A stretch of DNA of 64,000 nucleotides from Priestia megaterium (lineage in GTDB: Bacteria > Bacillota > Bacilli > Bacillales > Bacillaceae_H), in NCBI RefSeq assembly GCF_009497655.1, contig NZ_CP023317.1:4555501-4619500 (forward strand), in the 5' to 3' direction. The translations under genes were made by a program, and so were the position numbers. Of this stretch, positions 27,461 through 37,040 are shown piece by piece. The notes below the pieces were generated by a model. It was not told the origin of the DNA and made no database searches. It worked only from the letters and a program-made list of their open reading frames with translations. Numbering within the stretch: the stretch's first letter is position 1; the number at the start of each line of letters is the position of its first letter.

Positions 27461-30400
27461 TTAAAATGTAGAAGTGGCTGTTTGACTTTCCATTTCCTGA
27501 AGCTCGTTTTCGGTAATGAGCACATCTCTCGGCTTGCTTCCTCTTGCTTCTGAAATAATTCCTTGCTGCTCCATCATATCAATTAGGCGCGCTGCGCGAT
27601 TGTACCCCATTCTGAAGCGTCTTTGCAGACTGGAAGTAGATGCACCGCCTTGGTCTAGCACAAACTCGCATGCTTCATAGAAAAGCTCATCTTCTTCATT
27701 TGAAGCAAAGCTTTGCTGCTTTTTCAACAAATCTTCTTGATCAAATAAGTATGTTGGCTTCATTTGCTTTTTGACATGATCTACAACGCGATCAATTTCT
27801 TCATCTGAAACAAAGTTCCCTTGAATTCGAACGCTTTTAGAAGATCCGTTTTCAAGAAGCAGCATATCACCTTTACCTAATAGCTTCTCTGCTCCTCCTG
27901 TGTCGATAATTGTACGTGAATCAACTTGCGAAGAAACAGAAAATGCGATACGCGTTGGCACATTTGCTTTAATTAAGCCTGTAATAACATCTACGGAAGG
28001 ACGCTGCGTTGCAAGCAATAAGTGAATGCCACACGCTCTTGCCTTTTGTGCAATACGGCAAATAGCTTCCTCTACTTCCCCTGGAGATACCATCATCAAG
28101 TCGGCAAGTTCATCAATAATAATAACTAGATACGGCAGCTCCCCGCTTTTTTCATTATGTTCTTTTACACGTTCGTTGTATTTTGTAATATCACGTACGC
28201 CCGCATGTGCAAACAGTTCGTAACGGCGCTCCATTTCCTCTACTGCCCACTTTAAAGCTGTAGTAGCTGCTTTCGCATCCGTGATAACCGGGCTGACTAA
28301 ATGCGGAATGCCGTTGTAAGGAGCTAGCTCAACCATTTTAGGGTCAATTAACATAAGCTTGACTTCGTGTGGCGCAGCTTTATAAAGCAAGCTGACGATA
28401 ATGGTATTAATACACACACTTTTACCAGACCCCGTCGCTCCAGCAATTAAACCGTGAGGCATTTTGTTCAAGTCAGTCACAACCGGCGTTCCTGAAATAT
28501 CTAACCCTAACGCCACCGTTAAAGGAGAGTTATCTTTTCTAAAAGAAGGATGCCTCAAAATTTCGCGAATTAACACCGGCTTACTTTGACGATTTGGCAC
28601 TTCAATCCCAATCGTATTTTTCCCTGGAATTGGCGCTTCAATTCGAATATCACGCGCGGCTAGGCTCAGTTTAATATCATCTGTTAAATTCGTAATTTTG
28701 TTCACTTTCACACCGGGCTCAGGATGTACTTCAAATCTGGTTACGGTAGGACCTTGCGTGACGTTTACGACCTTAGCTCGAACGTTAAAGTTTTTTAATG
28801 TCATATCCAAAAGCTCACGCTGCTCATCCGCCCATTGATTATCTTCTTCAATAGCAGCTGGAGGAATGTTAAGCAAGTTCATTCCAGGAAATGCATAAGG
28901 AGAAGAAGCTTTTACATTTACAGGTTCTTCAGATTTTAATGAAGCCTGCGGAACCACTTCTTCGGTTTTTTCACCGTGAACTTCTTCTTGCCTACTTACT
29001 TCCGTTTTTTTTTGCAGAGCTTCTGCCTCCTGCCTTTGGTATGAACCTTGGGACGACTGACTTTTTTCTCGAGCGCTGTTATCCATCTTCGTGCGGTCTT
29101 TTTTCAGCATCATTACGTTAAAAGGCACTAATCGCTTACCGCGAGCTCGTTCAGCATTCCCTGGCTGTTCTGCAGGTACAAGAGGTTCTACAGCTGACTC
29201 TTGCTGTACTTGTCCTTGTAACTCTTGACTTTCTTGCATCCTGCTCTCTTCCTCTTTTATCACTGAATTTTCAAGCTCTCGGTGCACAACAGCGGATACC
29301 GCTTCTGGTTGCCATTCATCAGCTGCGGGTTGCGTTGGATGTAAACTTTCAGAATTCAGCTCATGTTCTGCTTCAACATGAACACTGTTTGTTGGCTCTT
29401 CTAGAATGACGTGACTTTCTTTTTCAGCGGCTGGAACTTCTTCTCTCTTTCTAGGCTTTAGTGCTTCTACTTCTTCTGCTTGTAAAAACGCTGGGCTTTC
29501 TTCCATCAACGTTTCTGCTTCTGCCTCTTCAGCTTCATTTCCGATCTCTTGTTGGAAAGAAACGGATGATTCAAACGGAGGCGTTTCCTTTGAAATTGGA
29601 GCCTCTTCAGCTACTGCTGTTTCTTCCGCCAAATCCCAGTCGGTAGCTTTCTCTTTTGCCACTAACGGTTCGACCGCATGTGATTCTTCAAAAGTTGGAA
29701 CCTCTTCCTGTTCTTTTACGGCTACTGAAGAACTTGGCTTTTCTTCAGGAAATGATATCTTCTCTTTTTGATTTTCCTCATATTGCTTCCACTGAGCAAA
29801 ACGCTGAGAAGACAGTTGCATCATTTCTTCCGTTTCTTGAATCTGTGCTTCTTCCGCTATAGGCTTAGAAACTGGTTTTCTTAACGGCTCTACAACAGAC
29901 GTATTCATCGCTCGTCGGTAAATTTCATCTTCAAACGCTGCTTTTGATAACTGTGTACTCGGAAGCTCATATTCTACTACTTCCTCACTTCCGTTTTGTA
30001 CAACATTAGAAGGCCGCTTATTAAACCCATAAACAGGTGAAGGGATTTCAGTCGGACGGAACGGACGTTTTCTTACTTGCGGAATCGCTTCTTTCTTTTC
30101 AGATACCGCTTTTAACGGCTGAGATACTGACTTAGGCTGCGTTAGCGCCGACTTGCGAACAGGCTCTTGATAAAACGGAGCCGGTGCCTTTTTTGCTACA
30201 GGCCTTGGTTCATTTTTAGGAGCTGCTGCCTTTTTTGCTTCTCCCGTATCATCAATTAAAGGGAAACGAAACGTTCCTTTTGGGTATTGATAAGCTACTT
30301 TTGTATGAACATCTTGCTGCTCTTCACTGTAATTCCGCTTTTGCGTTCTGGCCGAGTGTGGAACAGAAGGTTTTGGCGCTGCTTTCATCACTGGCTTTTG

Positions 30401-30562
30401 ATGAACTGACTGCATTTGTTTAGGCTTAGTAGCCTTCTTTTTAGGAATTGTTTTTTCTCTATTTAAAGGGTATTCTTCCGTTGTATTTCCATGTTCGTCT
30501 ACAACGATTTCTTTCACTTCGTATCCTAGTAAATAATCCATTACTTTTCGTACAAAACCCAT
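27461..30562 (-). CDS. sftA: DNA translocase SftA (FtsK/SpoIIIE family)
   Basis: SftA is the soluble FtsK-like motor that clears chromosomal DNA from the septum before it closes. Of 1033 residues, about the first 530 are a low-complexity, Glu/Pro/Lys-rich linker; the motor follows with GATGSGKSV (Walker A), LVIIIDELADLMM (Walker B) and a C-terminal gamma winged helix (SLQRRFRMGYNRAARLIDMM) that reads oriented DNA motifs. It lacks the four membrane helices of SpoIIIE, as SftA should. B. subtilis SftA is about 950 residues; the extra length is in the linker. Start ATG at 30560-30562; the GTG upstream is part of the ribosome site. Confidence 0.94.
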   Translation of the reverse strand: MGFVRKVMDYLLGYEVKEIVVDEHGNTTEEYPLNREKTIPKKKATKPKQMQSVHQKPVMKAAPKPSVPHSARTQKRNYSEEQQDVHTKVAYQYPKGTFRFPLIDDTGEAKKAAAPKNEPRPVAKKAPAPFYQEPVRKSALTQPKSVSQPLKAVSEKKEAIPQVRKRPFRPTEIPSPVYGFNKRPSNVVQNGSEEVVEYELPSTQLSKAAFEDEIYRRAMNTSVVEPLRKPVSKPIAEEAQIQETEEMMQLSSQRFAQWKQYEENQKEKISFPEEKPSSSVAVKEQEEVPTFEESHAVEPLVAKEKATDWDLAEETAVAEEAPISKETPPFESSVSFQQEIGNEAEEAEAETLMEESPAFLQAEEVEALKPRKREEVPAAEKESHVILEEPTNSVHVEAEHELNSESLHPTQPAADEWQPEAVSAVVHRELENSVIKEEESRMQESQELQGQVQQESAVEPLVPAEQPGNAERARGKRLVPFNVMMLKKDRTKMDNSAREKSQSSQGSYQRQEAEALQKKTEVSRQEEVHGEKTEEVVPQASLKSEEPVNVKASSPYAFPGMNLLNIPPAAIEEDNQWADEQRELLDMTLKNFNVRAKVVNVTQGPTVTRFEVHPEPGVKVNKITNLTDDIKLSLAARDIRIEAPIPGKNTIGIEVPNRQSKPVLIREILRHPSFRKDNSPLTVALGLDISGTPVVTDLNKMPHGLIAGATGSGKSVCINTIIVSLLYKAAPHEVKLMLIDPKMVELAPYNGIPHLVSPVITDAKAATTALKWAVEEMERRYELFAHAGVRDITKYNERVKEHNEKSGELPYLVIIIDELADLMMVSPGEVEEAICRIAQKARACGIHLLLATQRPSVDVITGLIKANVPTRIAFSVSSQVDSRTIIDTGGAEKLLGKGDMLLLENGSSKSVRIQGNFVSDEEIDRVVDHVKKQMKPTYLFDQEDLLKKQQSFASNEEDELFYEACEFVLDQGGASTSSLQRRFRMGYNRAARLIDMMEQQGIISEARGSKPRDVLITENELQEMESQTATSTF

Positions 30563-30991
30563 TTTTATCACTCTTTCTATCAGACTATCTTACTTCGTTT
30601 AGCCTCTTATATCGCAGTGCTGCGACATCTACAAAAAGCTATCCATGCATCCTTTATTTACCTTTGGCCTCAAAGTATTCTCTGAGATGGATATATATAC
30701 TATCTTTTCATTTATCATTCTATCACGTATGCTTGAACTCTTACTATAAAATCTACTATTTTGCTTCCCTTATTTATACAGTAAAATTCCTCTTTGCAAA
30801 AATATTTTTTCATGTTTAATTAGCACTCATAATTAAACGCGAAAAAAGCCACTAGTCTATACTAGTGGCTTTTAATTTTATCAAACCTTTTTAAGAATTG
30901 ACAATTGCTTTTCAGCAACTGTAACGCTTTGAAATATACGTGTAAAAAAACATCCTGCTTTTGCCCTATAAATTAGTATCACACTCTGCTT
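30563..30991. other. 429-base intergenic region between ytpR and sftA
   Basis: It contains the ytpR terminator (30842-30873) and, just before it, a hairpin GTTTAATT/AATTAAAC (30814-30838). The rest (30563-30800) is the sftA upstream region; I see no gene and no promoter that stands out. Confidence 0.6.
30842..30873 (-). terminator. terminator of the ytpP-ytpQ-ytpR group
   Basis: AAAAAAGCCACTAGT pairs with ACTAGTGGCTTTT around loop CTAT, about 120 bases after the ytpR stop. Confidence 0.8.
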
Positions 30992-31597
30992 TTATGCTTG
31001 AAAAGGCTGACCTACTTCATATTTGTCTTCAAGTACTAAAATCCCTTTTTCTTGAGGAGCGTTCGGAAGCGCCAGCTCTTTAGCAGAGCAAATCATGCCT
31101 GAAGAAGGTACACCGCGCAGCTCTGCATCTTTAATGATCATACCGCTTGGCATAACCGCTCCTACTTTTGCTACGACGACTTTTTGACCTGCGTCTACAT
31201 TTGGTGCTCCACATACAATTTGAAGTGTTTCTGTGCCAACATCTACTTTACAGATGTTTAGCTTATCTGCATTTGGATGCTTTTCTTTTTCTTGAACATA
31301 TCCAACTACAAACTTAGGAGATAAATCCACTTCAAGTTTACCTTCAAAACCGCTTTCGCTAAGTACACGATTTACTTCTTCCACCATTTCTTCTGTTAAT
31401 TCAAGAGAACCATTTCCCTCTACTTTTAACTTAGAAGAAGCATGAAAGATGTTATAGCCAGCCGTTGTATTTGATTTTTGATCAAAGATACGCACAACGT
31501 CGCTTTTTGTTTCAAACGTGCGATTTTCAATTGCAATATCTTCTAGCTTGACGATTAACGTATCGCCGATACCTTCTTTATTATAAAAAAGATTCAT
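30992..31597 (-). CDS. ytpR: tRNA-binding domain protein YtpR
   Basis: A 201-residue protein with an N-terminal DUF4479 region (about 1-90) and a C-terminal OB-fold tRNA-binding domain (about 92-200; [43 protein letters not shown]), as found at the N terminus of the PheRS beta chain. Function not established. The start is 3 bases after the ytpQ stop, and the ribosome site AAAGGACGGGAC lies inside ytpQ, so translation is coupled. Confidence 0.9.
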   Translation of the reverse strand: MNLFYNKEGIGDTLIVKLEDIAIENRTFETKSDVVRIFDQKSNTTAGYNIFHASSKLKVEGNGSLELTEEMVEEVNRVLSESGFEGKLEVDLSPKFVVGYVQEKEKHPNADKLNICKVDVGTETLQIVCGAPNVDAGQKVVVAKVGAVMPSGMIIKDAELRGVPSSGMICSAKELALPNAPQEKGILVLEDKYEVGQPFQA

Positions 31598-31599
31598 AA

Positions 31600-32412
31600 T
31601 TAGTCCCGTCCTTTACTGCGATTTTTTCCTAGAATAAAAATAGGTTCTAGCTCACCGTTTTCGTATAAAAATGAAAGAGCTGTGATGGGTACACGTCCAC
31701 TTGCAAAAAAGCTCATGGTCATTTGCGCAAGAATATCATAACCCGTTTCGTTTTGGATATCAGCTAGAATCAGCACATCTTGATGAGGTACTGCTACAGC
31801 CATTGTGCCCGAAACACTAGAAGCAAAATCTTGCAAAAATGCCTCGTTAAGAATTCGGCTTGCATCGTATCCATCGTTCTGATTTACAAAATAAAAGTCA
31901 TTGCCTGCTACCGTATCTTTTTTATGTGAAATCGGCAAAGAGCGAAGATTAAATTTAGCCATTTCCCGCACTGCGGATAGATCTAAATTTTCCTTACGAA
32001 TTAGTTTCTCATCTAATAGACGATATGTATTGCCTAAATCAAGCGCATAATAAATGCGTGTTTCAGCTGTATGTTCATCATAAATCAACGGCACGTCTTC
32101 ATTCGATTTATCCGGAAAAGACGTTGAGCGAATAACTGGATAAATGCGCTTTTCTTTTCCCGTTACCTGCTGTTCATCGTTCATAACACGAAGAGCTTCT
32201 TTTATATAATATACCATTTCATCTAGAGCCGCTTCCTTTTTTTCTTCCCATTTTGCAATTAGCCCGGGTAAAGAAATGGTTACACCTTTTTTCGTTTCCT
32301 GATGTTCAACGCGCAGCGTATCTTTTTCACGATCAAATAAAAATGACCAATCCGCACCCGTTAATCGCTCTTCTAGTAGCTTTCTCATCTTTTGACTATT
32401 CATTTTCGCCAT
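31600..32412 (-). CDS. ytpQ: YtpQ family protein (DUF1444)
   Basis: A 270-residue cytoplasmic protein of the DUF1444 family, common in Firmicutes beside ytpP and ytpR; function unknown. The frame is open to 32433, but AAAAGGAGGC is followed by the ATG at 32410-32412 ([11 protein letters not shown]). A second ATG nine bases later is possible. Coupled to ytpR. Confidence 0.88.
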   Translation of the reverse strand: MAKMNSQKMRKLLEERLTGADWSFLFDREKDTLRVEHQETKKGVTISLPGLIAKWEEKKEAALDEMVYYIKEALRVMNDEQQVTGKEKRIYPVIRSTSFPDKSNEDVPLIYDEHTAETRIYYALDLGNTYRLLDEKLIRKENLDLSAVREMAKFNLRSLPISHKKDTVAGNDFYFVNQNDGYDASRILNEAFLQDFASSVSGTMAVAVPHQDVLILADIQNETGYDILAQMTMSFFASGRVPITALSFLYENGELEPIFILGKNRSKGRD

Positions 32413-32484
32413 ATTTACGCCTCCTTTTCTCATTTTTATGTATGAAGACTGATAGCTGTAGATCGCTATCAGTCTTCACTTGAT

Positions 32485-32802
32485 TTATGCATTTAAGCCG
32501 TTAATAAACTCTTCAATTTCTTCTTTTGTTTTACGGTCTTTGCTGACAAAACGCCCTGTTTCTTCTCCGTTGCTGTAACCGACAAAGCTTGGAATGCCAA
32601 AGATGCTTAATTCTGCACAAAGATCGATAAAGTCGTCGCGGTCGACATAATGAAATGTATACTCGCTATGATTCGCCTCAATTTCTGGAAGCACAGGCTC
32701 GATTACTCGGCAATCTGGGCACCAGTCTGCTGAAAACATCATGATATGCTTTCCCTCTTTAATGACTTCTTTGTATTGTTCAATTGTTTGCATTTTTTCC
32801 AT
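32485..32802 (-). CDS. ytpP: thioredoxin-like protein YtpP
   Basis: A 105-residue thioredoxin-fold protein with the redox motif WCPDC (near residue 28) in place of the usual WCGPC, and the cis-proline region FGIPSFVGY. It probably reduces or isomerises cytoplasmic thiols; partner unknown. The frame extends to 32913, but GTGGAGGAAAG stands before the ATG at 32800-32802 and the length then equals B. subtilis YtpP (about 107). Confidence 0.9.
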   Translation of the reverse strand: MEKMQTIEQYKEVIKEGKHIMMFSADWCPDCRVIEPVLPEIEANHSEYTFHYVDRDDFIDLCAELSIFGIPSFVGYSNGEETGRFVSKDRKTKEEIEEFINGLNA

Positions 32803-32955
32803 TTTTCTTTCCTCCACTTTTTCTTTTACTTTCGTATTTAAACGGCTAAAGCCCCATACATTTTTTAATCCTTCTACATCAAAACATAGTATATGAGTTG
32901 TTGCAACTATCATACACTGATGCTTTTCTATTATAAAGGGTTACAAAGAAATTTC

Positions 32956-33480
32956 CTATTGAACAGCTTGATTTGTCCTAAAATCTAGCTGTCCTTTTAG
33001 CATTAAAACAACCTGATAAAACATAGAAGTCCGATCTAAATTCCCATTGGTGAAAATGCCGATTGCTCCTTCTTTTTTTCGAATATTTTTTTGGTTTGTA
33101 TACACTTCCATAGCTTCGGCTAATTCTTTTTTATCATGACGAAGCATGTCGGCTACCGCTTCAGGAAGCCGAATACGAGCTCCTCCACCTAAAATCGGTT
33201 CAAGGTCCTTAGAGGTAACAAGACTTCCCCAATTGCAAAGGAATAAGCCATGAGGTGTTTCCTGCACCCCTCCTTCGAGCCCAATGCCGATATCAGCACC
33301 TGTCTCTTTAACAGCAGCACGCGCGCGGTTAATCGCTCCTTGGATGGTTTCTTCATCAGAAAAAGGCTGTGGTGACACCCCGGACTGCACGTCTACCTCT
33401 ACATATGTAAAAGTATCTCCAAATACTTTTTTTACTGCATTTACTTTTGTTGGATTCTTCGTTCCGATTGCAATTTTCAT
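32956..33480 (-). CDS. DUF84 family inosine/xanthosine triphosphatase (YjjX-like)
   Basis: A 174-residue protein starting MKIAIGTKNPTKVNAVKKVF, the signature of the YjjX/DUF84 NTPase family, which hydrolyses non-canonical nucleotides (ITP, XTP) and keeps them out of nucleic acids. The later blocks ADIGIGLEGGV and the C-terminal TSMFYQVV agree. CAGGAGAAAAAA precedes the ATG. The gene lies between the M42 peptidase and ytpP on the same strand. Confidence 0.85.
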   Translation of the reverse strand: MKIAIGTKNPTKVNAVKKVFGDTFTYVEVDVQSGVSPQPFSDEETIQGAINRARAAVKETGADIGIGLEGGVQETPHGLFLCNWGSLVTSKDLEPILGGGARIRLPEAVADMLRHDKKELAEAMEVYTNQKNIRKKEGAIGIFTNGNLDRTSMFYQVVLMLKGQLDFRTNQAVQ

Positions 33481-33538
33481 TTTTTTCTCCTGTCATGATG
33501 AAACAAAGCAACCGCAAAAGCAGCTGCTTTGTTCTTCT

Positions 33539-34612
33539 TTATCCGTTTTGTTTAATCGTATCAAGCGTTGTTTGGTCTGTAGAGCGTACAAGTTTGACTA
33601 ATAATTCTTTTGCAGCTGCATAGTCATCCACATGAATCATAGATGCATGGGTATGAATATAACGTGAACATACGCCGATCACTGCAGAAGGAACTCCGTT
33701 ATTAGAAGTATGAACGCGCCCTGCATCCGTACCTCCTGGAGAAACGAAGTATTGATAAGGGATGCTGTTTGTCTCAGCTGTATCTAAGATAAATTCTCTC
33801 ATTCCTCTATGTGTGACCATCGTACGGTCAAAGATACGAAGTAATACGCCTTTTCCTAATTGTCCAAATGCATTTTTATCGCCTGACGTATCGTTAGCAG
33901 GACTAGCATCTAGTGCATAAAACAAATCCGGTTTAATCATATTCGCAGCTGATTGAGCACCGCGAAGTCCTACTTCTTCTTGAACAGTAGCTCCAGAATA
34001 TAAGATATTTGGCAATTTTTCATTTTTTATTTCTTTTAATAATTCAATCGCAAGTCCGCACCCATAGCGGTTATCCCATGCTTTTGCCAGTATTTTCTTT
34101 TCATTTGCCATTGGCGTAAACGGACAAATCGGTACAATTTGATCGCCAGGACGAATGCCCATTTCTGCTACTTCCTGCTTGCTATCTGCGCCCACATCAA
34201 TCATCATATTTTTAATGGCCATTGGCTTGTTGCGCTGTGATTCGTCTAATAAATGGGGAGGGATAGAAGCAATTACGCCGGTGATAGGACCTTTTTTTGT
34301 CACCACATGGACGCGTTGAGCTAGAAGTACTTGACTCCACCATCCTCCTAGAGTTTGAAAACGAAGCATTCCTTTATCAGTTACAGACGTAACCATAAAT
34401 CCTACTTCGTCCATATGTCCTGCTACCATTACTTTAGGACCTTTTTCTTCATTATAGCGAACGCCGAATAAACTTCCTAACCCATCTTGAATGACTTCAT
34501 CTACAAGGGGTTCAATTTGCGAGCGCATAAATGAACGTACTTGATGTTCGTTTCCAGCGGCACCTGGTAACTCCGTTAATGTTTTAAATAGAGATAGCGT
34601 TTCATTGTTCAT
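33539..34612 (-). CDS. ytoP: M42-family metalloaminopeptidase YtoP
   Basis: A 357-residue peptidase of family M42 (glutamyl aminopeptidase/endoglucanase M type), forming large cytoplasmic complexes that trim peptides. Metal-ligand and catalytic regions: [34 protein letters not shown] and [12 protein letters not shown], with a late His in GRVHTSNNG. Same length as B. subtilis YtoP. GGAGAG precedes the ATG. Confidence 0.92.
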   Translation of the reverse strand: MNNETLSLFKTLTELPGAAGNEHQVRSFMRSQIEPLVDEVIQDGLGSLFGVRYNEEKGPKVMVAGHMDEVGFMVTSVTDKGMLRFQTLGGWWSQVLLAQRVHVVTKKGPITGVIASIPPHLLDESQRNKPMAIKNMMIDVGADSKQEVAEMGIRPGDQIVPICPFTPMANEKKILAKAWDNRYGCGLAIELLKEIKNEKLPNILYSGATVQEEVGLRGAQSAANMIKPDLFYALDASPANDTSGDKNAFGQLGKGVLLRIFDRTMVTHRGMREFILDTAETNSIPYQYFVSPGGTDAGRVHTSNNGVPSAVIGVCSRYIHTHASMIHVDDYAAAKELLVKLVRSTDQTTLDTIKQNG

Positions 34613-34764
34613 ATATACTCTCCTTTATGTATCATTTTCTTTATTGTATCGAAAACCGGAAATAGTTGCTAGTTCCGTCCTTCTCTTCTATGACTCAACT
34701 TAACAAAGCATTCGACAATTTGATATAATGATGAAAACATATCCTTAAAAAGCAGGTGAATAAC

Positions 34765-35076
34765 GTGAAATGGACTCAACTAATAGCAGGAGCTGCAGTC
34801 GGATTTGCAAGCGCTTATATTATTCAAAAAAGAACGTCGTCAATTTCCTCATCGGAAGCCCTTACGATTGTTAAAAGCGCTTTTAAACAAAATGGGGCAA
34901 TCGACGGCTCATGGATTGAAACGACGACTAAGGTCATTCAAAAGCATGGTCTCTCTTTTTATGGTTATACAGGTGGAATTATCAGAACACGTGATGCAAA
35001 ACAGGAACATTACGAGTTTTTCATTGATAAAAAAAGCGGTGCTATTATTGAATTGACGCTGAATACACCCGTTTAA
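34765..35076 (+). CDS. ytzB: PepSY-domain protein YtzB
   Basis: A 103-residue protein with a short N-terminal membrane segment (WTQLIAGAAVGFASAYII) and a PepSY-like domain (about 40-103). Likely membrane-anchored; function unknown, PepSY domains often modulate proteases. The GTG at 34756 lies inside the ribosome site (AGGTGAATAAC), so GTG 34765 is the start. The 3' end overlaps convergent ytnP by 32 bases. Confidence 0.85.
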   Translation: MKWTQLIAGAAVGFASAYIIQKRTSSISSSEALTIVKSAFKQNGAIDGSWIETTTKVIQKHGLSFYGYTGGIIRTRDAKQEHYEFFIDKKSGAIIELTLNTPV

Positions 35077-35902
35077 TTTCGTCAACTATTTCTCCTTTGT
35101 TATCCCATTTTACAGCTCGATAAAAAGCATCATGATAAAAACTTAGCCAAGCTTGATGCTCATAGGCATAAGCTAACCACTGCTGTTTTTGTTCAATCGA
35201 AGTCATTGGATAGTCATCATATGCCATTACCCATAAGACATTTTGATGTGCATGTGTTGGCAAAAGATCGCCCATGTGCACTAAGATGTCATTGTTTCCT
35301 TTTAATATAACTACAGCATGACCATCGCTGTGACCGCCGGTATGATGAACCGTTACTCCAGGCACAATTTCATCTTTGTCGCTAAATGTTATTACTTGAT
35401 GCTGAATAAATTCCCAATTTTGTTTCCAATACGTATTTTTAGAACGTATATTAGGATTCCTCATTTCATTCCACTCGATGTCACTAACAAAAATTCTTGC
35501 ATTTGGAAAAGCAGAGGAAAAGTTTCCGTTGATACATTTTGTTAAGCCTGACACATGATCAAAGTGGAGATGCGTCATAATGATATGAGTAATATCTTCG
35601 CACGTGAACCCTAACTTTTGTAAGTCTTCAGCAATAAATGATTCTTCCGTTACGCCAAAATGACGCTTTTTTTTCTCATCCAACATCCCATTTCCTATAC
35701 CTGCATCAATTAACATGAGGTGTTTTTCAGTTTGAACGAGCAAAGGATCAGTCCTCATGGGAATTCGATTCCCGTCTGAAATGGGATATTTTTTTGTCCA
35801 AAGCTCTTTTGGAACAACACCAAACATTGCCCCTCCATCTAAATGATTATTCCCTCCACGAAGCCATGTAACTTTTAATTCGCCTATTGTTAGCGTTTCC
35901 AT
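35045..35902 (-). CDS. ytnP: metallo-beta-lactamase-fold lactonase YtnP
   Basis: A 285-residue MBL-fold hydrolase with the dinuclear zinc motif THLHFDHVSG (about residue 111) and later His/Asp ligands (HTGGHSDGH, HMGDLLPTH). B. subtilis YtnP is reported as a quorum-quenching lactonase that degrades a Streptomyces signal and N-acyl homoserine lactones. The ATG is preceded by GAGGTG. Its coding end overlaps ytzB on the other strand. Confidence 0.9.
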   Translation of the reverse strand: METLTIGELKVTWLRGGNNHLDGGAMFGVVPKELWTKKYPISDGNRIPMRTDPLLVQTEKHLMLIDAGIGNGMLDEKKKRHFGVTEESFIAEDLQKLGFTCEDITHIIMTHLHFDHVSGLTKCINGNFSSAFPNARIFVSDIEWNEMRNPNIRSKNTYWKQNWEFIQHQVITFSDKDEIVPGVTVHHTGGHSDGHAVVILKGNNDILVHMGDLLPTHAHQNVLWVMAYDDYPMTSIEQKQQWLAYAYEHQAWLSFYHDAFYRAVKWDNKGEIVDEIKRVYSASIQ

Positions 35903-35959
35903 TTTACACCTCCATTATATTCCTTTTTATTTTATCACTATCCCCTTCTCTTTTTGAAC

Positions 35960-35988
35960 AAAAAAAGACTGAGTAACTCAGTCTTTTT
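35960..35988 (-). terminator. terminator of trmB
   Basis: AAAAAAGACTGAGT/AACTCAGTCTTTTT, a nearly perfect palindrome that includes the trmB stop codon. Confidence 0.85.
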
Positions 35989-36628
35989 CATTCAGGTATT
36001 TTACTTCACAGCGGTAAATGCGGCTGCCTTTTTGTGAAAATTTCTCTTCATATTCCGTCATAACATTGCCTTCAAAATCGCTTTTATGCAAATCTAAGCT
36101 AATGTACTTGAGAAGAAGTCCATATTCTGAAAAGCTTGTCAATGAATACTCAAATAGCCCTTGATTATCTGTTTTAAAGTGAATTTCTCCACCATCAACC
36201 AGCAGATTTTCATACATGCTTAAGAACGTTTTGTATGTTAAGCGGCGCTTGGCATGTCTCTTTTTTGGCCATGGATCAGAGAAATTGAGATAAACGCGAC
36301 CCACATCATTTTTTGCAAAAAACTCACTAAGATGGTTAGCATCTACATTCAACAACTTTAAATTTGGAAGCTCTTCTTCAATCAATCGTTCTAGAGCACT
36401 TAAGATGACACTTTCATACATTTCAATTCCAATATAGTTGATATGCGGATTTTGTTTAGCCATCCCTACTAAAAATTGGCCTTTTCCTGTTCCTACTTCA
36501 ATATGAAGAGGATTTTCATTTCCAAAAACTTCTTTCCAGTTTCCTTTATACTCCGCTGGATTTGGAACCACGTATTGGGGATTTTCAGCAATTTTATCTT
36601 TTGCCCAAGGTTTGTTTCGTAATCTCAT
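35978..36628 (-). CDS. trmB: tRNA (guanine-N7-)-methyltransferase
   Basis: TrmB makes m7G46 in tRNA from SAM. The 216-residue protein begins MRLRNKPWA and has the SAM-binding region [12 protein letters not shown] and the family motif [15 protein letters not shown]. The frame is open to 36658, but AAAGAGGTG lies before the ATG at 36626-36628. Confidence 0.96.
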   Translation of the reverse strand: MRLRNKPWAKDKIAENPQYVVPNPAEYKGNWKEVFGNENPLHIEVGTGKGQFLVGMAKQNPHINYIGIEMYESVILSALERLIEEELPNLKLLNVDANHLSEFFAKNDVGRVYLNFSDPWPKKRHAKRRLTYKTFLSMYENLLVDGGEIHFKTDNQGLFEYSLTSFSEYGLLLKYISLDLHKSDFEGNVMTEYEEKFSQKGSRIYRCEVKYLNEKD

Positions 36629-36660
36629 GTTGCACCTCTTTAATTTATTTTGACGCATTG

Positions 36661-36693
36661 AAAATGTCGGTTATTCGAAACAACCGACATTTT
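36661..36693. other. terminator-like hairpin in the divergent trmB-ytzH gap
   Basis: AAAATGTCGGTT pairs perfectly with AACCGACATTTT (loop ATTCGAAAC). No gene ends here: both neighbours start from this gap. It would lie in the trmB 5' leader and may attenuate it, or be a protein site. Confidence 0.7.
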
Positions 36694-36727
36694 CATGCAT
36701 AATTGTGTTTAGATAGAAAAAAATAAG

Positions 36728-36753
36728 AGCATCATACGAGAAAGGATGATGCT
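36728..36753 (+). promoter_or_regulatory. hairpin carrying the ytzH ribosome site in its loop
   Basis: AGCATCAT/ATGATGCT, an 8-base perfect stem, has loop ACGAGAAAGG that holds the Shine-Dalgarno sequence; the start codon is two bases beyond the stem. It could modulate translation. Confidence 0.5.
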
Positions 36754-36755
36754 TA

Positions 36756-37034
36756 ATGCCTTTAAATGCCGAACACCAAATGAATATAGTAAAAGATATT
36801 TTATCTAATCATCAAAGTGATTGCTGCGGAACGGTTGCGGAATGTGAACAGGTTGAACGTTTAATTCAATCAATGTTAGCAAAAGGATATGCTAGCACAG
36901 ACGTACAAGCAACACTACAAAACGTTTATAAATACACGCAAGATGCAAAAAGTGCTGCTCATTTAGACGAACATATTCAAACCAATCAACAAAATTTATC
37001 ACAATGGGTCCAAGAACTATCTACCTTGTCATAA
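36756..37034 (+). CDS. ytzH: YtzH-like protein
   Basis: A 92-residue helical, acidic protein of the YtzH family, found next to trmB and ytmP in Bacillus. No known domain or function. It has two cysteines (DCCGT). Start ATG follows AGAAAGGATG. Confidence 0.85.
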   Translation: MPLNAEHQMNIVKDILSNHQSDCCGTVAECEQVERLIQSMLAKGYASTDVQATLQNVYKYTQDAKSAAHLDEHIQTNQQNLSQWVQELSTLS

Positions 37035-37040
37035 CCTTTG

